From Pollutimonas sp. M17 (lineage in GTDB: Bacteria > Pseudomonadota > Gammaproteobacteria > Burkholderiales > Burkholderiaceae_B), in contig NZ_CP107548.1 of assembly GCF_025836975.1 (NCBI RefSeq), positions 1,798,001 through 1,862,000 on the forward strand: DNA of 64,000 bases, read 5' to 3'. Positions 27,334 to 35,977 of the stretch are shown piece by piece; the stretch's first letter is position 1, and every line of letters starts with the position of its first letter. The notes beneath the pieces are model-generated. The model saw nothing but the letters and a program-made list of their open reading frames with translations. It made no database searches and was not told the origin of the DNA. Position numbers and translations under genes: made by a program.

Positions 27334-29919
27334 TCATGGGTTCGCGCTGTCCAGCATGGCCAGCACCTTGCGCTCGAACTGCAATTGGCTGCGGGGATGC
27401 CCCAGCGCATCGCCTTCGATGATGAAGATATCTTCGACCCGGTCGCCCAGCGTCATGATCTTGGCCATCTTCAGGCTGATCGAATTGGCCGCGAATACGC
27501 GGGCCAGGCTATGCAGCAATCCGGGGCGGTCGGCGGCAAGGATGGTCAGGCGCCACGACGCGCTGCGCTCATCCGGTTGCAGTTCGACGTTGGGGATGAT
27601 GGGGAACACGCGCGAGCGGCGCGAGCCGGGCTGCCACGCCCGGGCGCCGGCCGGCTCGGCTAGCGCGGCGCCGGACTCCATCCTCAGCTGGGCATCCAGC
27701 TCGTGCTCGACCAGCGTGGCATTGGAACGATAGTCTTTTTCGTGCGGCGGCAGGAGCACGATGAAGCTGTCCAGCGCCCAGCCATGATGGGTGGTGTGTA
27801 TGCGCGCATCCTGCACGCTCAGGGAGCGGCGGTCGAAGTACCGGCACAGGGCCACGAAAAGGTCTTTGCGGTCTTTCGTGTACACCATGATCTGCAGGGC
27901 TTCGTTCTGCCCCACGATGCGCGCCTTGACCACCGGCTCGGCCGAGTTCATGCGGTGATACAGGTGCCGCGTGTGCCAGGCGATTTCCGAGGCCTCGTGG
28001 CGCAGGAAGTAGGCCACGTCCAGCTGGCTCCAGAACTCGTCGCGGCTTTCGTCGCGCAGGCCCATGAGCCGGATTTCGTTGGCCGCGGCCTCTTTGCGCT
28101 GCGCGAGCACCGTGCCGGCATCGGGCTGGGCGCCGCCCAGCGCCGATATCGTCTGCCGGTACAGGTCTTCCAGCAGCTTGCCTTTCCAGGAGTTCCACAC
28201 CTTGGGGCTGGTGCCGCGTATGTCGGCCACCGTCAGCAGATAAAGGGCCGTCAGGCGGCGTTCGTCCTGCACGCATTGCGCAAACTGGTGCACGACGCCG
28301 GGATCGCTCAGATCGCGTTTCTGGGCCACCGTGGACATGGTCAGGTGCTGGCGCACCAGGAATTCGACCAGATCCCTGTCGGCGCCTTCGATGCCGTGAT
28401 CGATGCAGAAGCGCCGCGCTTCAACGGCCCCCAGTTCGGAGTGGTCTCCGCCGCGTCCCTTGGCGATGTCGTGGAAAAGGGCCGCCACATACAGCAGCCA
28501 GTGGCGGTCGAAATCGGCGATCAGTTGGCTGGCCAGGGGGTATTCCTGGGCATGCTCGGGCATGGTGAAGCGGCGCAGGTTGCGCACCACCATCAGGATA
28601 TGCTGGTCCACGGTGTAGGCGTGGAACAGGTCGTGCTGCATCTGGCCGACGATGCGCCGGAACACGGGCAGGTAGCGGGGCAGCAGGTTCAGCATGGTCA
28701 TGCGCCGCAGCGAATGGACGATGCCGCGCGGCTGCTGCAGTATCTGTATGAACTGGCGGCGATTGACCGGATTGCGCCGGAACTGCGCATCGATGCGGCG
28801 GCGGGCGTGCCACATGGCGCGCAGCGCCTGCGCCGATATGCCGACGATCTCGGGCCTTTCCTGCATGACCAGGAAGGCCCGGAAGAGCAGGGCGGGGTTG
28901 CGCTCGAAGCCGTCGTCGCGGCACAGGCCCAGCCGGCTCCGTATCACGCAGAAATCGTCATCGATGGGATGCGCCTGCTCGCCGGGCAGGGGAAACAGCA
29001 GTTCCTCCATGCTCTGCATCAGGATGGCATTGAGCTGGCTGACCACGCGCGCCGCCCAGTAATACCGCTGCATCAGGATTTCGCTGGGCCGCCGGGTCCG
29101 GGTGGCTTCGAAGCCGTAGGTCGCCGCCAGGCCGGGCTGCAGGTCGAACAGCACGCGGTCCTCGCGCCTGCCGGTCATCAGGTGCAGCTCGATGCGCAGG
29201 CGCTTGAACGCCTGGTCGGCGCGGCGCAAGGCGCGGAATTCCGCCGCCGTCAACAAGTCGGTCTTGACGACCTCGCGCCAGGTGCCGCCCAGGCCCGCCG
29301 CCTGGGTCAGCCACAGAATGACCTGCAGATCGCGCAGGCCGCCGGGCGATTCCTTGCAGTTCGGCTCCAGCGCGTAGGGCGTGTCCTGGTAGCGGGCGTG
29401 GCGCTGCTGCATTTCCGAGCGCTTGGCCTGAAAGAAGGTCTGGGCGTCCAGCTGTTCGCGCATCAGGTCGCGCAATTCCTGCAGCAGATTCTTGCTGCCC
29501 ACCAGCCACCGGGCCTCCATAAGGGCCGTCTCGACGGTGATGTCGTTGGCGGCCTCGCGCCGGCAATCCTGCAAAGTGCGCACGCTGTGGCCAGGCTCGA
29601 TGCCCAAGTCCCACATGGAGGCGACCAGGGCCTCGATCATGGCCGTTTCGTCCCGGCTGGGCGGATTGCGCAGCAATACCAGAATATCGACGTCGGAATA
29701 AGGATAGAGTTCGCCGCGTCCGTAGCCGCCCACCGCGACCAGGGCGGAGCCGGACGGCAAGGGGTGCAGCCGGACCAGTTCGCGCAAGGCCTGGTCCATG
29801 ATGCGGCGCAGGGTGGTCAGCAGGGTGTCGGGACGGAGGTGGCCGCGAAAGGCGGCGATGGCATCGGCCCGCTTCGCGGCCAGCTGGTCGCGCAAGGTGG
29901 TGAAGGCCTGCGCATGCAT
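27334..29919 (-). CDS. glnD: Bifunctional uridylyltransferase/uridylyl-removing enzyme
   Basis: 861-residue glutamine sensor that uridylylates PII (GlnB/GlnK) when nitrogen is short and removes UMP when glutamine is plentiful. The nucleotidyltransferase domain has GGYGRGELYPYSDVDILVL (about 64-83). An HD domain follows (LFHDIAKGRGGDHSELG, about 470-490), and two C-terminal ACT domains (FVALCRYFDRRSLSVQDARI and AADRPGLLHSLARVFA) bind glutamine. The ATG at 29919 gives the normal length; the frame extends upstream through map without coding character. It starts 20 bases after the map stop, the conserved map-glnD arrangement. Confidence 0.97.
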   Translation of the reverse strand: MHAQAFTTLRDQLAAKRADAIAAFRGHLRPDTLLTTLRRIMDQALRELVRLHPLPSGSALVAVGGYGRGELYPYSDVDILVLLRNPPSRDETAMIEALVASMWDLGIEPGHSVRTLQDCRREAANDITVETALMEARWLVGSKNLLQELRDLMREQLDAQTFFQAKRSEMQQRHARYQDTPYALEPNCKESPGGLRDLQVILWLTQAAGLGGTWREVVKTDLLTAAEFRALRRADQAFKRLRIELHLMTGRREDRVLFDLQPGLAATYGFEATRTRRPSEILMQRYYWAARVVSQLNAILMQSMEELLFPLPGEQAHPIDDDFCVIRSRLGLCRDDGFERNPALLFRAFLVMQERPEIVGISAQALRAMWHARRRIDAQFRRNPVNRRQFIQILQQPRGIVHSLRRMTMLNLLPRYLPVFRRIVGQMQHDLFHAYTVDQHILMVVRNLRRFTMPEHAQEYPLASQLIADFDRHWLLYVAALFHDIAKGRGGDHSELGAVEARRFCIDHGIEGADRDLVEFLVRQHLTMSTVAQKRDLSDPGVVHQFAQCVQDERRLTALYLLTVADIRGTSPKVWNSWKGKLLEDLYRQTISALGGAQPDAGTVLAQRKEAAANEIRLMGLRDESRDEFWSQLDVAYFLRHEASEIAWHTRHLYHRMNSAEPVVKARIVGQNEALQIMVYTKDRKDLFVALCRYFDRRSLSVQDARIHTTHHGWALDSFIVLLPPHEKDYRSNATLVEHELDAQLRMESGAALAEPAGARAWQPGSRRSRVFPIIPNVELQPDERSASWRLTILAADRPGLLHSLARVFAANSISLKMAKIMTLGDRVEDIFIIEGDALGHPRSQLQFERKVLAMLDSANP

Positions 29920-29939
29920 GGCGGCGCCTGCGCGCGGGA

Positions 29940-30746
29940 TCAAGCCGCCCCGATGATTGCGGGCGGCTTGGGCATGCCGTCGGACACCGTCAGGACTTCG
30001 TAGCCATTGTCGGTAACCAGGATGCTGTGCTCCCATTGGGCCGACAGGCTGTGATCGCGGGTGACCACCGTCCAGCCGTCCGCCAGGGTGCGGATTTCCT
30101 TGCGGCCGGCATTGATCATGGGTTCGATGGTGAAGATCATCCCGGGCTCGAGCTTGACGCCCGTGCCGGGCTTGCCGTAGTGCAGCACCTGGGGATCCTG
30201 ATGGAATTTTCGCCCCACCCCGTGACCGCAATATTCACGCACCACCGAAAAGCCCTGCTTTTCGGCATGCTTCTGGATGGCGCTGCCGATATCGCCCAGG
30301 GTGGCCCCCGGCCTGACCTGCTCGATGCCCAGCCACATGCACTCGTAGGTTGTTTCGGTCAGGCGCCTGGCCAGGATGGACGGCTCGCCCACGTAATACA
30401 TGCGGCTGGTGTCGCCGAACCAGCCATCCTTGATGACGGTGACGTCGATGTTCATGATGTCGCCGTTCTTGAGCACCTTGTCGCCCGGTATGCCATGGCA
30501 GATGACATGGTTGACCGAAGTGCAGATCGAGGCTGGAAATGGGGTGTAGCCCGGCGGCGCATAGCCCACGGTGGCCGACTCCACCTTGAGCTCATGGGTG
30601 ATGAAGTCCATGCACAACCTGTCGAGCTCGCCCGTGCTGACTCCGGCGCGCACGTGGGGCTCCAGGTAGTCCAGGGTGGCCGCCGCCGCCTGGCAGGCCG
30701 CGCGCATTTTGTTCAGATCGGAGGGGTCGGTGACTAGGGTACTCAT
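29940..30746 (-). CDS. map: Methionine aminopeptidase, type I
   Basis: 268-residue enzyme that removes N-terminal Met from nascent proteins. All metal-site motifs are visible: ICTSVNHVICHGIP (first His), IMNIDVTVIKDGWFGDTSRM (two Asp), GHGVGRKFHQDPQVLH (His), TIEPMINAG (Glu) and WEHSILVT (Glu). Length and the short N terminus fit the bacterial type I enzyme. It is transcribed away from rpsB, the usual head-to-head arrangement. The 420-base gap between them holds a palindrome close to map and tandem repeats nearer to rpsB. Confidence 0.98.
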   Translation of the reverse strand: MSTLVTDPSDLNKMRAACQAAAATLDYLEPHVRAGVSTGELDRLCMDFITHELKVESATVGYAPPGYTPFPASICTSVNHVICHGIPGDKVLKNGDIMNIDVTVIKDGWFGDTSRMYYVGEPSILARRLTETTYECMWLGIEQVRPGATLGDIGSAIQKHAEKQGFSVVREYCGHGVGRKFHQDPQVLHYGKPGTGVKLEPGMIFTIEPMINAGRKEIRTLADGWTVVTRDHSLSAQWEHSILVTDNGYEVLTVSDGMPKPPAIIGAA

Positions 30747-30800
30747 GGCAACTTGAATAATGTAGGCTAAAAATAGTAGAATTATAGGCTTTCTTGGAAT

Positions 30801-30816
30801 TTCCCATTTATGGGAA
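30801..30816. promoter_or_regulatory. 16-bp palindrome in the map upstream region
   Basis: ttcccat (30801-30807) and atgggaa (30810-30816) are exact reverse complements around tt. On the minus strand a TATAAT hexamer lies at 30781-30786, so the palindrome falls at the -35 position of a candidate map promoter, where it could be an operator. No good -35 hexamer is present, which would fit an activator-dependent or weak promoter. Confidence 0.4.
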
Positions 30817-30875
30817 GCCTTGGGGAAAAGCTGTTTTGCTTTGGCAGTTATGTTAGTTGACGCTAACTAACTGCG

Positions 30876-30951
30876 TTGACTAACTGTTTAAGCATTGACT
30901 AACTGTTTAAGCATTGACTAACTGTTTAAGCATTGACTAACTGTTTAAGGC
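30876..30951. repeat. 19-bp tandem repeat, four copies, upstream of rpsB
   Basis: Unit ttgactaactgtttaagca. Copies at 30876-30894, 30895-30913 and 30914-30932 are identical, and the fourth (30933-30951) differs only in its last two bases. Each copy contains a TTGACT hexamer that resembles a -35 element, and a related gttagttgacgctaac inverted motif lies just upstream (30852-30867). No spacers separate the copies, so this is not a CRISPR array. Confidence 0.9.
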
Positions 30952-30969
30952 TTGAGGCGAAGCAGCAAG

Positions 30970-30997
30970 AAAGTAGTTTTAGAAAAGTAGTTTTAGA
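30970..30997. repeat. 14-bp tandem repeat, two copies
   Basis: aaagtagttttaga occurs twice, exactly and head to tail (30970-30983, 30984-30997), about 20 bases after the 19-bp array and about 170 bases before the rpsB start. Confidence 0.8.
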
Positions 30998-31165
30998 AGT
31001 TTTTGGTTTTAATCAATCTGGTTTTAAAAATCGCGTGCCCCGCAATTTGAGGGTGTCGACGTTCATAGTGTAACTGCAGCGCTGACTGCAAGGCTTGGCC
31101 GCAAGGCCGGCAGGCATGAACGGCCGATACAAGCGGGGTACAAGACTGAACCCTTGGAGAATATT

Positions 31166-31918
31166 ATGTCTTTGATGCGTGAAATGCTGGAAGCCGGTGT
31201 CCATTTTGGCCACCAGACCCGTTACTGGAACCCCAAGATGGCTCAGTTCATCTTCGGTCAGCGTAACAAGATCCATATCGTCAACCTTGAGCAAACCGTC
31301 GTCAAGTACCAGGAAGCGGCCAAGTTCGTTCGCCAGGTTGCCGCACGCGGCGGCAACGTCCTGTTCGTCGGCACCAAGCGCGCCGCGCGCGAGCTCGTCG
31401 CCGCTGAAGCCGCCCGTTGCGGCATGCCCTACGTCGACAGCCGCTGGCTGGGCGGCATGATGACCAACTTCAAGACGGTCAAGACCTCGGTCAAGCGCCT
31501 GAAGGAAATGGAAGCGCAACTGGCCGACGGCGCCACTGAGCGCATGAGCAAGAAAGAAGCCCTGATGTTCGATCGCGAGCTGGAAAAGCTCAACAAGGCC
31601 ATCGGCGGCATCAAGGACATGAACACCCTGCCCGACGCGCTGTTCGTCATCGACGTGGGCTACCACAAGATTGCCGTCGCCGAAGCGCGCACCCTGGGCA
31701 TCCCCGTGGTCGCCGTGGTCGATACCAATCACTCGCCCGACGGCGTCGATTACATCATTCCGGGTAACGACGACTCCGCCAAGGCGATCGCGCTGTATGC
31801 CAAGGGCATGGCCGACGCCGTGCTGGAAGGCCGCGAACAGAACCTGAACGGCCTGGTCGAGGAAATCACCGAAGGCGACGAAGAGTTCGTCGAGGTCGAA
31901 GAAGAAGACCGCGAATAA
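31166..31918 (+). CDS. rpsB: 30S ribosomal protein S2
   Basis: 250-residue ribosomal protein. It begins [21 protein letters not shown] and keeps the [33 protein letters not shown] and [14 protein letters not shown] blocks, with an acidic C-terminal tail. The ATG at 31166 was chosen over a TTG at 31154, because the TTG overlaps the ggag ribosome binding site. First gene of the long rpsB-to-rnhB run. Two GC hairpins in the following gap may lower expression downstream. Confidence 0.99.
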   Translation: MSLMREMLEAGVHFGHQTRYWNPKMAQFIFGQRNKIHIVNLEQTVVKYQEAAKFVRQVAARGGNVLFVGTKRAARELVAAEAARCGMPYVDSRWLGGMMTNFKTVKTSVKRLKEMEAQLADGATERMSKKEALMFDRELEKLNKAIGGIKDMNTLPDALFVIDVGYHKIAVAEARTLGIPVVAVVDTNHSPDGVDYIIPGNDDSAKAIALYAKGMADAVLEGREQNLNGLVEEITEGDEEFVEVEEEDRE

Positions 31919-31924
31919 AACGTG

Positions 31925-31945
31925 TGCCCCGGCCGGTCCGGGGCA
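31925..31945 (+). promoter_or_regulatory. GC-rich hairpin in the rpsB-tsf gap (first)
   Basis: tgccccgg (31925-31932) pairs with ccggggca (31938-31945) across a 5-base loop, starting seven bases after the rpsB stop. No T-run follows. The same arm sequence recurs in a second hairpin at 31991-32010, so alternative pairings are possible. Confidence 0.5.
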
Positions 31946-31990
31946 GGGGCCGCCGCCCGCCGGCGACGGCCGCTCATGTCGTTTCGCACC

Positions 31991-32016
31991 TGCCCCGGCC
32001 CGCCGGGGCGTGTTTT
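31991..32016 (+). terminator. Weak terminator or attenuator before tsf
   Basis: gccccgg (31992-31998) pairs with ccggggc (32003-32009) across a 4-base loop and is followed by gtgtttt. It lies 19 bases before the tsf start codon. This may give partial termination between the two genes, as has been described for the E. coli rpsB-tsf operon. Confidence 0.45.
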
Positions 32017-32034
32017 AAAGAACTGGAGAAAAGA

Positions 32035-32913
32035 ATGGCTCAAATTACCGCATCCATGGTCAAAGAACTGCGCGAGAAGACCGACGCGCCCATGATGGAG
32101 TGCAAGAAGGCATTGACCGAGGCCGAAGGCGACCTGGCACGTGCCGAAGAGATTCTCCGCGTAAAACTGGGCAACAAGGCCAGCAAGGCCGCTGCCCGCG
32201 TCACGGCCGAAGGCCTGATCGGCCTGCACGTGGCGGCCGACGGCAAGCGCGGCACGGTCATCGAAGTCAACTGCGAAACCGACTTCGTTGCCAAGAACGA
32301 CGATTTCATCGGCTTCATCAATCAACTGGTCGAACTGGTTACCGAAAAGAATCCGGCCGACATTGCCGCGCTGAACGAATTGCCCATGGGCGAGGGCACG
32401 GTCGAAAGCACCCGCGCCGCCCTGGTCGGCAAAATCGGCGAGAACGTCTCGGTCCGCCGCTTCGAGCGCTTCGAGACCGCCAATCAGCTGGCCAGCTATG
32501 TGCATGGCGGCAAGATCGGCGTTCTGGTTGAATACTCCGGCCCGGAAGAAACCGGCAAGGACGTGGCCATGCACATCGCCGCCACCAAGCCCAAGGCGCT
32601 CGACGCCAACGGCGTGCCCGCCGCCGATATCGCCACCGAGCGTTCGGTCGCCGAGCAGAAGGCCGCCGAGTCCGGCAAGCCCGCCGAAATCGTCGCCAAG
32701 ATGGTCGAAGGTTCGGTACAGAAGTTCCTGAAGGAAGTCACCTTGCTGTCCCAGCCCTTCGTCAAGAACGACAAGCAATCCGTCGAGCAGATGCTCAAGG
32801 AAAAGGGCGCATCCGTCGCGCGCTTTGCACTGTACGTCGTTGGTGAAGGCATCGAGAAGAAATCGGAAGATTTCGCAGCGGAAGTCGCCGCTGCGGCAGC
32901 CGGCAACGCTTAA
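32035..32913 (+). CDS. tsf: Translation elongation factor Ts
   Basis: 292-residue guanine nucleotide exchange factor for EF-Tu. The start at 32035 gives [16 protein letters not shown], with ggag 12 bases upstream; the frame upstream is a translation of the GC hairpins. Family marks are [18 protein letters not shown], the [11 protein letters not shown] block in the core domain, and a coiled-coil region before the C-terminal module. Follows rpsB by 116 bases. Confidence 0.98.
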   Translation: MAQITASMVKELREKTDAPMMECKKALTEAEGDLARAEEILRVKLGNKASKAAARVTAEGLIGLHVAADGKRGTVIEVNCETDFVAKNDDFIGFINQLVELVTEKNPADIAALNELPMGEGTVESTRAALVGKIGENVSVRRFERFETANQLASYVHGGKIGVLVEYSGPEETGKDVAMHIAATKPKALDANGVPAADIATERSVAEQKAAESGKPAEIVAKMVEGSVQKFLKEVTLLSQPFVKNDKQSVEQMLKEKGASVARFALYVVGEGIEKKSEDFAAEVAAAAAGNA

Positions 32914-32931
32914 TATCGCTTTAAGCAAAAA

Positions 32932-32963
32932 AGTCGGGCCTGCGTTGCCACGCAGGTCCGACT
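32932..32963. terminator. 14-bp hairpin between tsf and pyrH, T-run on the minus strand
   Basis: agtcgggcctgcgt (32932-32945) pairs with acgcaggtccgact (32950-32963) with one G-U wobble and a tgcc loop. It is preceded by a run of A and followed by ctggctta, so the terminator T-run is on the minus strand only. On the plus strand it would act as a strong pause, attenuator or RNA 3'-end stabiliser. Confidence 0.55.
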
Positions 32964-33006
32964 CTGGCTTACACTTTCGTTGGATCGTTTACCTGGGATA
33001 CTACCT

Positions 33007-33723
33007 ATGACCACCAGATCGTACAAGCGTGTTCTTCTCAAACTTTCCGGCGAAGCGCTGATGGGAGAAGACGCCTTTGGGATCAATCGCTCTACCATAT
33101 TGCGCATGACGGAAGAAATCGCCGAAGTCGCCACGCTGGGCGTGGAACTGGCGATCGTCATTGGTGGCGGGAATATTTTCCGGGGCGTCGCTCCCGGCGC
33201 CCAGGGCATGGACCGCGCCACGGCCGACTACATGGGCATGATGGCAACCGTCATGAATGCCCTGGCGCTGCAAGACGCGCTGAAGCACCGCGGCGTCGAC
33301 ACCCGGGTCCAGTCCGCCCTGAACATCGACCAGGTCGTCGAACCCTATATCCGCCCCAAGGCCTTGCGCTACCTCGAAGAAGGCAAGGTCGTGGTGTTCG
33401 CGGCCGGAACGGGCAATCCTTTTTTCACCACCGATACCGCCGCCGCGCTGCGCGGGGCCGAGATCGGCGCTGAAATCGTCCTGAAGGCGACCAAGGTGGA
33501 CGGCATCTACAGCGCCGATCCCAACAAGGATCCCAGCGCCACGCGCTATGCGCGCATCAGCTTCGATGAAGCCATCGTGCGCCGCCTGGAGGTCATGGAT
33601 GCCACCGCGTTCGCCCTGTGCCGCGACCAGAAGCTGCCCATCAAGGTGTTCTCCATCAACAAGCCGGGCGCCCTGAAGCGCGCCGTCTCGGGCCAAGACG
33701 AAGGTACACTGGTACACGTTTGA
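33007..33723 (+). CDS. pyrH: UMP kinase
   Basis: 238-residue hexameric UMP kinase of the amino-acid-kinase fold, needed for all pyrimidine nucleotides. Start at 33007 gives [21 protein letters not shown]. Other marks are [46 protein letters not shown] and [13 protein letters not shown]. Separated from tsf by 93 bases that contain a strong hairpin, and from frr by only 14 bases. Confidence 0.98.
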   Translation: MTTRSYKRVLLKLSGEALMGEDAFGINRSTILRMTEEIAEVATLGVELAIVIGGGNIFRGVAPGAQGMDRATADYMGMMATVMNALALQDALKHRGVDTRVQSALNIDQVVEPYIRPKALRYLEEGKVVVFAAGTGNPFFTTDTAAALRGAEIGAEIVLKATKVDGIYSADPNKDPSATRYARISFDEAIVRRLEVMDATAFALCRDQKLPIKVFSINKPGALKRAVSGQDEGTLVHV

Positions 33724-33737
33724 TTAAAGGAATAGTA

Positions 33738-34298
33738 ATGAGTCTTTCAGAAGTCAAGAAATCGGCCGAATCACGCATGGGCAAGTCGATTGAAACGCTC
33801 AAGACCGGCTTGTCCAAGATTCGCACCGGCCGCGCCCACGCCGGCATACTCGATCACGTCATGGTGGAATACTACGGCTCGCCGGTTCCCGTCAGCCAGG
33901 TCGCCAACGTGAACCTGGTCGACGCCCGCAACATCAGCGTGCAGGTCTGGGAAAAGAACATGGCCGGTCCCGTCGAAAAAGCCATACGCGAATCCGACCT
34001 GGGCCTGAACCCGATCTCCATGGGCGACAACATCCGCGTTCCCATGCCGGCCCTGACCGAAGAGCGCCGGCGCGACCTCACCAAGGTGGTGCGCACCGAA
34101 GGCGAGGACGCCAAGATCGCCGTTCGCAATCTGCGCCGCGACGCCAACGACACGCTCAAGAAGCTGGTCAAGGACAAGGAAATCTCCGAAGACGACGAAC
34201 GCCGCATGCAGGACGACATCCAGAAACTGACCGACAAGCATGTGGCCGAGATCGACAAGCTGGTTGCGCAGAAAGAAGCCGAGATCATGACGGTCTAG
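33738..34298 (+). CDS. frr: Ribosome recycling factor
   Basis: 186-residue factor that, with EF-G, splits the post-termination ribosome. It starts [19 protein letters not shown] and contains [32 protein letters not shown] and the helix [22 protein letters not shown]. Length is normal (185). The longer frame upstream is within pyrH. It follows pyrH by 14 bases with an aagga-like box. Confidence 0.98.
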   Translation: MSLSEVKKSAESRMGKSIETLKTGLSKIRTGRAHAGILDHVMVEYYGSPVPVSQVANVNLVDARNISVQVWEKNMAGPVEKAIRESDLGLNPISMGDNIRVPMPALTEERRRDLTKVVRTEGEDAKIAVRNLRRDANDTLKKLVKDKEISEDDERRMQDDIQKLTDKHVAEIDKLVAQKEAEIMTV

Positions 34299-34330
34299 CC
34301 GCCGGCCCGGCGCTACGGATTACACCTCTC

Positions 34331-35089
34331 ATGCTCAGCAGCTCCACACTGTCCATACCTGCCTGCACCGACGTTCCGCGCCATCTGGCCGTCATCATGG
34401 ACGGCAATGGCCGTTGGGCCACCAAGCGTTTTCTTCCAAGGACGGCGGGCCACGTGCGCGGGGTCCAGGCGGTGCGGCGCGTGGTCGAAGCCTGCGGCAA
34501 GCGCGGCGTCGAATACCTCACGCTGTTCGCCTTCAGTTCCGAGAACTGGCGCCGGCCCAAGGAAGAAGTATCGCTGCTGATGCGCCTGTTCATCCAGACG
34601 CTGGAAAAAGAAGTCGGCAAGCTCGAACAGCAGGGTGTGCGCCTGCGGGTCGTCGGCGACCTCGAGCCGTTCGAGCCCAAGCTGCGCGACCTGATCCGCC
34701 TGGCGGAGCAGCGCACCGAGCACAACAGCGCGCTGAACCTGACCATCGCCGCCAACTACGGCGGCCGCTGGGACATCCTGCAAGCCATGCGCCGCCTGCT
34801 CGAAAGCCGCCCCGATCTGGCCGGCACTCCGCAGGCCATCGACGAAGCCATGCTGGCCGATCACCTTTCCATGGCCTATGCGCCCGAGCCCGACCTTTTC
34901 ATCCGCACCGGCGGCGAGCAGCGCATCTCGAATTTTCTCGTATGGCAACTGGCCTATACTGAACTGTATTTTTCGCAAGACTATTGGCCGGACTTCGGCG
35001 CCAAGGAAATCGACGCCGCCTTCGAGTGGTACAAGACCCGCGAACGTCGATTCGGGCGCACCAGTGCCCAGGTTTCCGGCGTGGTCTAG
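34331..35089 (+). CDS. uppS: Undecaprenyl diphosphate synthase (isoprenyl transferase)
   Basis: 252-residue cis-prenyltransferase that makes the C55 carrier lipid for peptidoglycan and O-antigen. The catalytic Asp lies in [14 protein letters not shown]. Other marks are [30 protein letters not shown] and [19 protein letters not shown]. Located 32 bases after frr and 24 bases before cdsA. Confidence 0.97.
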   Translation: MLSSSTLSIPACTDVPRHLAVIMDGNGRWATKRFLPRTAGHVRGVQAVRRVVEACGKRGVEYLTLFAFSSENWRRPKEEVSLLMRLFIQTLEKEVGKLEQQGVRLRVVGDLEPFEPKLRDLIRLAEQRTEHNSALNLTIAANYGGRWDILQAMRRLLESRPDLAGTPQAIDEAMLADHLSMAYAPEPDLFIRTGGEQRISNFLVWQLAYTELYFSQDYWPDFGAKEIDAAFEWYKTRERRFGRTSAQVSGVV

Positions 35090-35113
35090 GGCCTGTCTAA
35101 AAAGGGAGCAGCC

Positions 35114-35977
35114 ATGTTAAAGCAGCGCGTCGTGACGGCGATAGTCCTGCTCGCCGTATTGCTCGGGACGCTGCTGGCGCCCAGTCCGTGGCCTCTGGTC
35201 CTGCTGTTCACGCTGACGGCCGGCTGCGCCCTTTGGGAATGGCTGCGCCTGACCTGGCCCCGCGAGGGCACCCCGTTTCCGCTCATCGTCGCCGTGCTGT
35301 CCGCGCTGGGAATGCTGCTGGTCGCGCATCAGTGGCTGTCGGCCCCGCCGGCGTCCTGGGCCGTTGGCCTGCGGGCCATCGTGAATCAATGGCTGCTGCC
35401 CATCATCGCCATCATCTGGGTGGCGGGGGCCAGCGCCATGGTCTATCGCGGCCAGGCCCAGGTCCGCCAGGGCGGCGCATGCCTGAGCCTGTTCGGCATC
35501 CTGGCCGTGGCGGGCGTGTGGGCGGCCCTGGTCCAGTTGTTCCTGGGCCATGGAGCCTGGTTCCTGGTGTCCCTGCTGGCGCTGATCTGGTTTGCCGACA
35601 TCGCGGCCTACTTTACCGGCAAGGCGCTGGGGCGGCGCAAGCTTGCACCCAAAGTCAGCCCGGGCAAGACCTGGGAGGGCGCGGCGGGTGGCGTGCTGGC
35701 GGCGGCCGTCTGGGTCATGGCCAGCGCCTACTGGCCGGGCAGCTTCGGCAATGCACTGGCCCAGCGCTGGCCATGGTGGCTGATGCTGATCATCGCGGTC
35801 TTTCTTGCGGCGCTGTCCATCGTCGGCGACCTGTTCGAATCCCTGCTCAAGCGGCGCGCCGGCGTCAAGGATTCCAGCGGGCTCCTGCCCGGCCACGGAG
35901 GCGTGTACGACCGCATCGATGCCTTGCTGCCGGTCGCGCCCCTGGCTTTGCTGCTGACAGGAGTCCCGGGCCAATGA
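35114..35977 (+). CDS. cdsA: Phosphatidate cytidylyltransferase (CDP-diglyceride synthase)
   Basis: 287-residue integral membrane enzyme that makes CDP-diacylglycerol for phospholipid synthesis. Several hydrophobic helices are visible and the signature near the C terminus is complete: [31 protein letters not shown], here cited as its elements [17 protein letters not shown] and [12 protein letters not shown]. It overlaps the dxr ATG (ATGA), with a caggag ribosome binding site for dxr inside the end of cdsA. Confidence 0.96.
   Translation: MLKQRVVTAIVLLAVLLGTLLAPSPWPLVLLFTLTAGCALWEWLRLTWPREGTPFPLIVAVLSALGMLLVAHQWLSAPPASWAVGLRAIVNQWLLPIIAIIWVAGASAMVYRGQAQVRQGGACLSLFGILAVAGVWAALVQLFLGHGAWFLVSLLALIWFADIAAYFTGKALGRRKLAPKVSPGKTWEGAAGGVLAAAVWVMASAYWPGSFGNALAQRWPWWLMLIIAVFLAALSIVGDLFESLLKRRAGVKDSSGLLPGHGGVYDRIDALLPVAPLALLLTGVPGQ

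Larger units (their letters stand above)
30747..31165. other. Divergent regulatory gap between map and rpsB
   Basis: About 420 bases, markedly richer in A and T than its surroundings. It contains the map-side palindrome, four 19-bp tandem repeats (30876-30951), two 14-bp repeats (30970-30997) and an rpsB leader. The leader includes a small hairpin with a gcaa tetraloop (ggcc at 31097-31100 and 31105-31108). rpsB leaders are targets of S2 autoregulation in E. coli; whether this one folds alike was not tested. Confidence 0.6.

Noticed and set aside
27703-30003. 766-residue plus-strand frame opposite glnD and map
   Set aside because: Antisense shadow; both minus-strand genes have complete family motifs.
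29920-30231. Upstream extension of glnD to a 965-residue protein
   Set aside because: The extra 104 residues are an out-of-frame reading of map; the ATG at 29919 gives the usual length and spacing.
30876-30951. Possible CRISPR array
   Set aside because: The repeats are directly abutting with no spacers and there are no cas genes.
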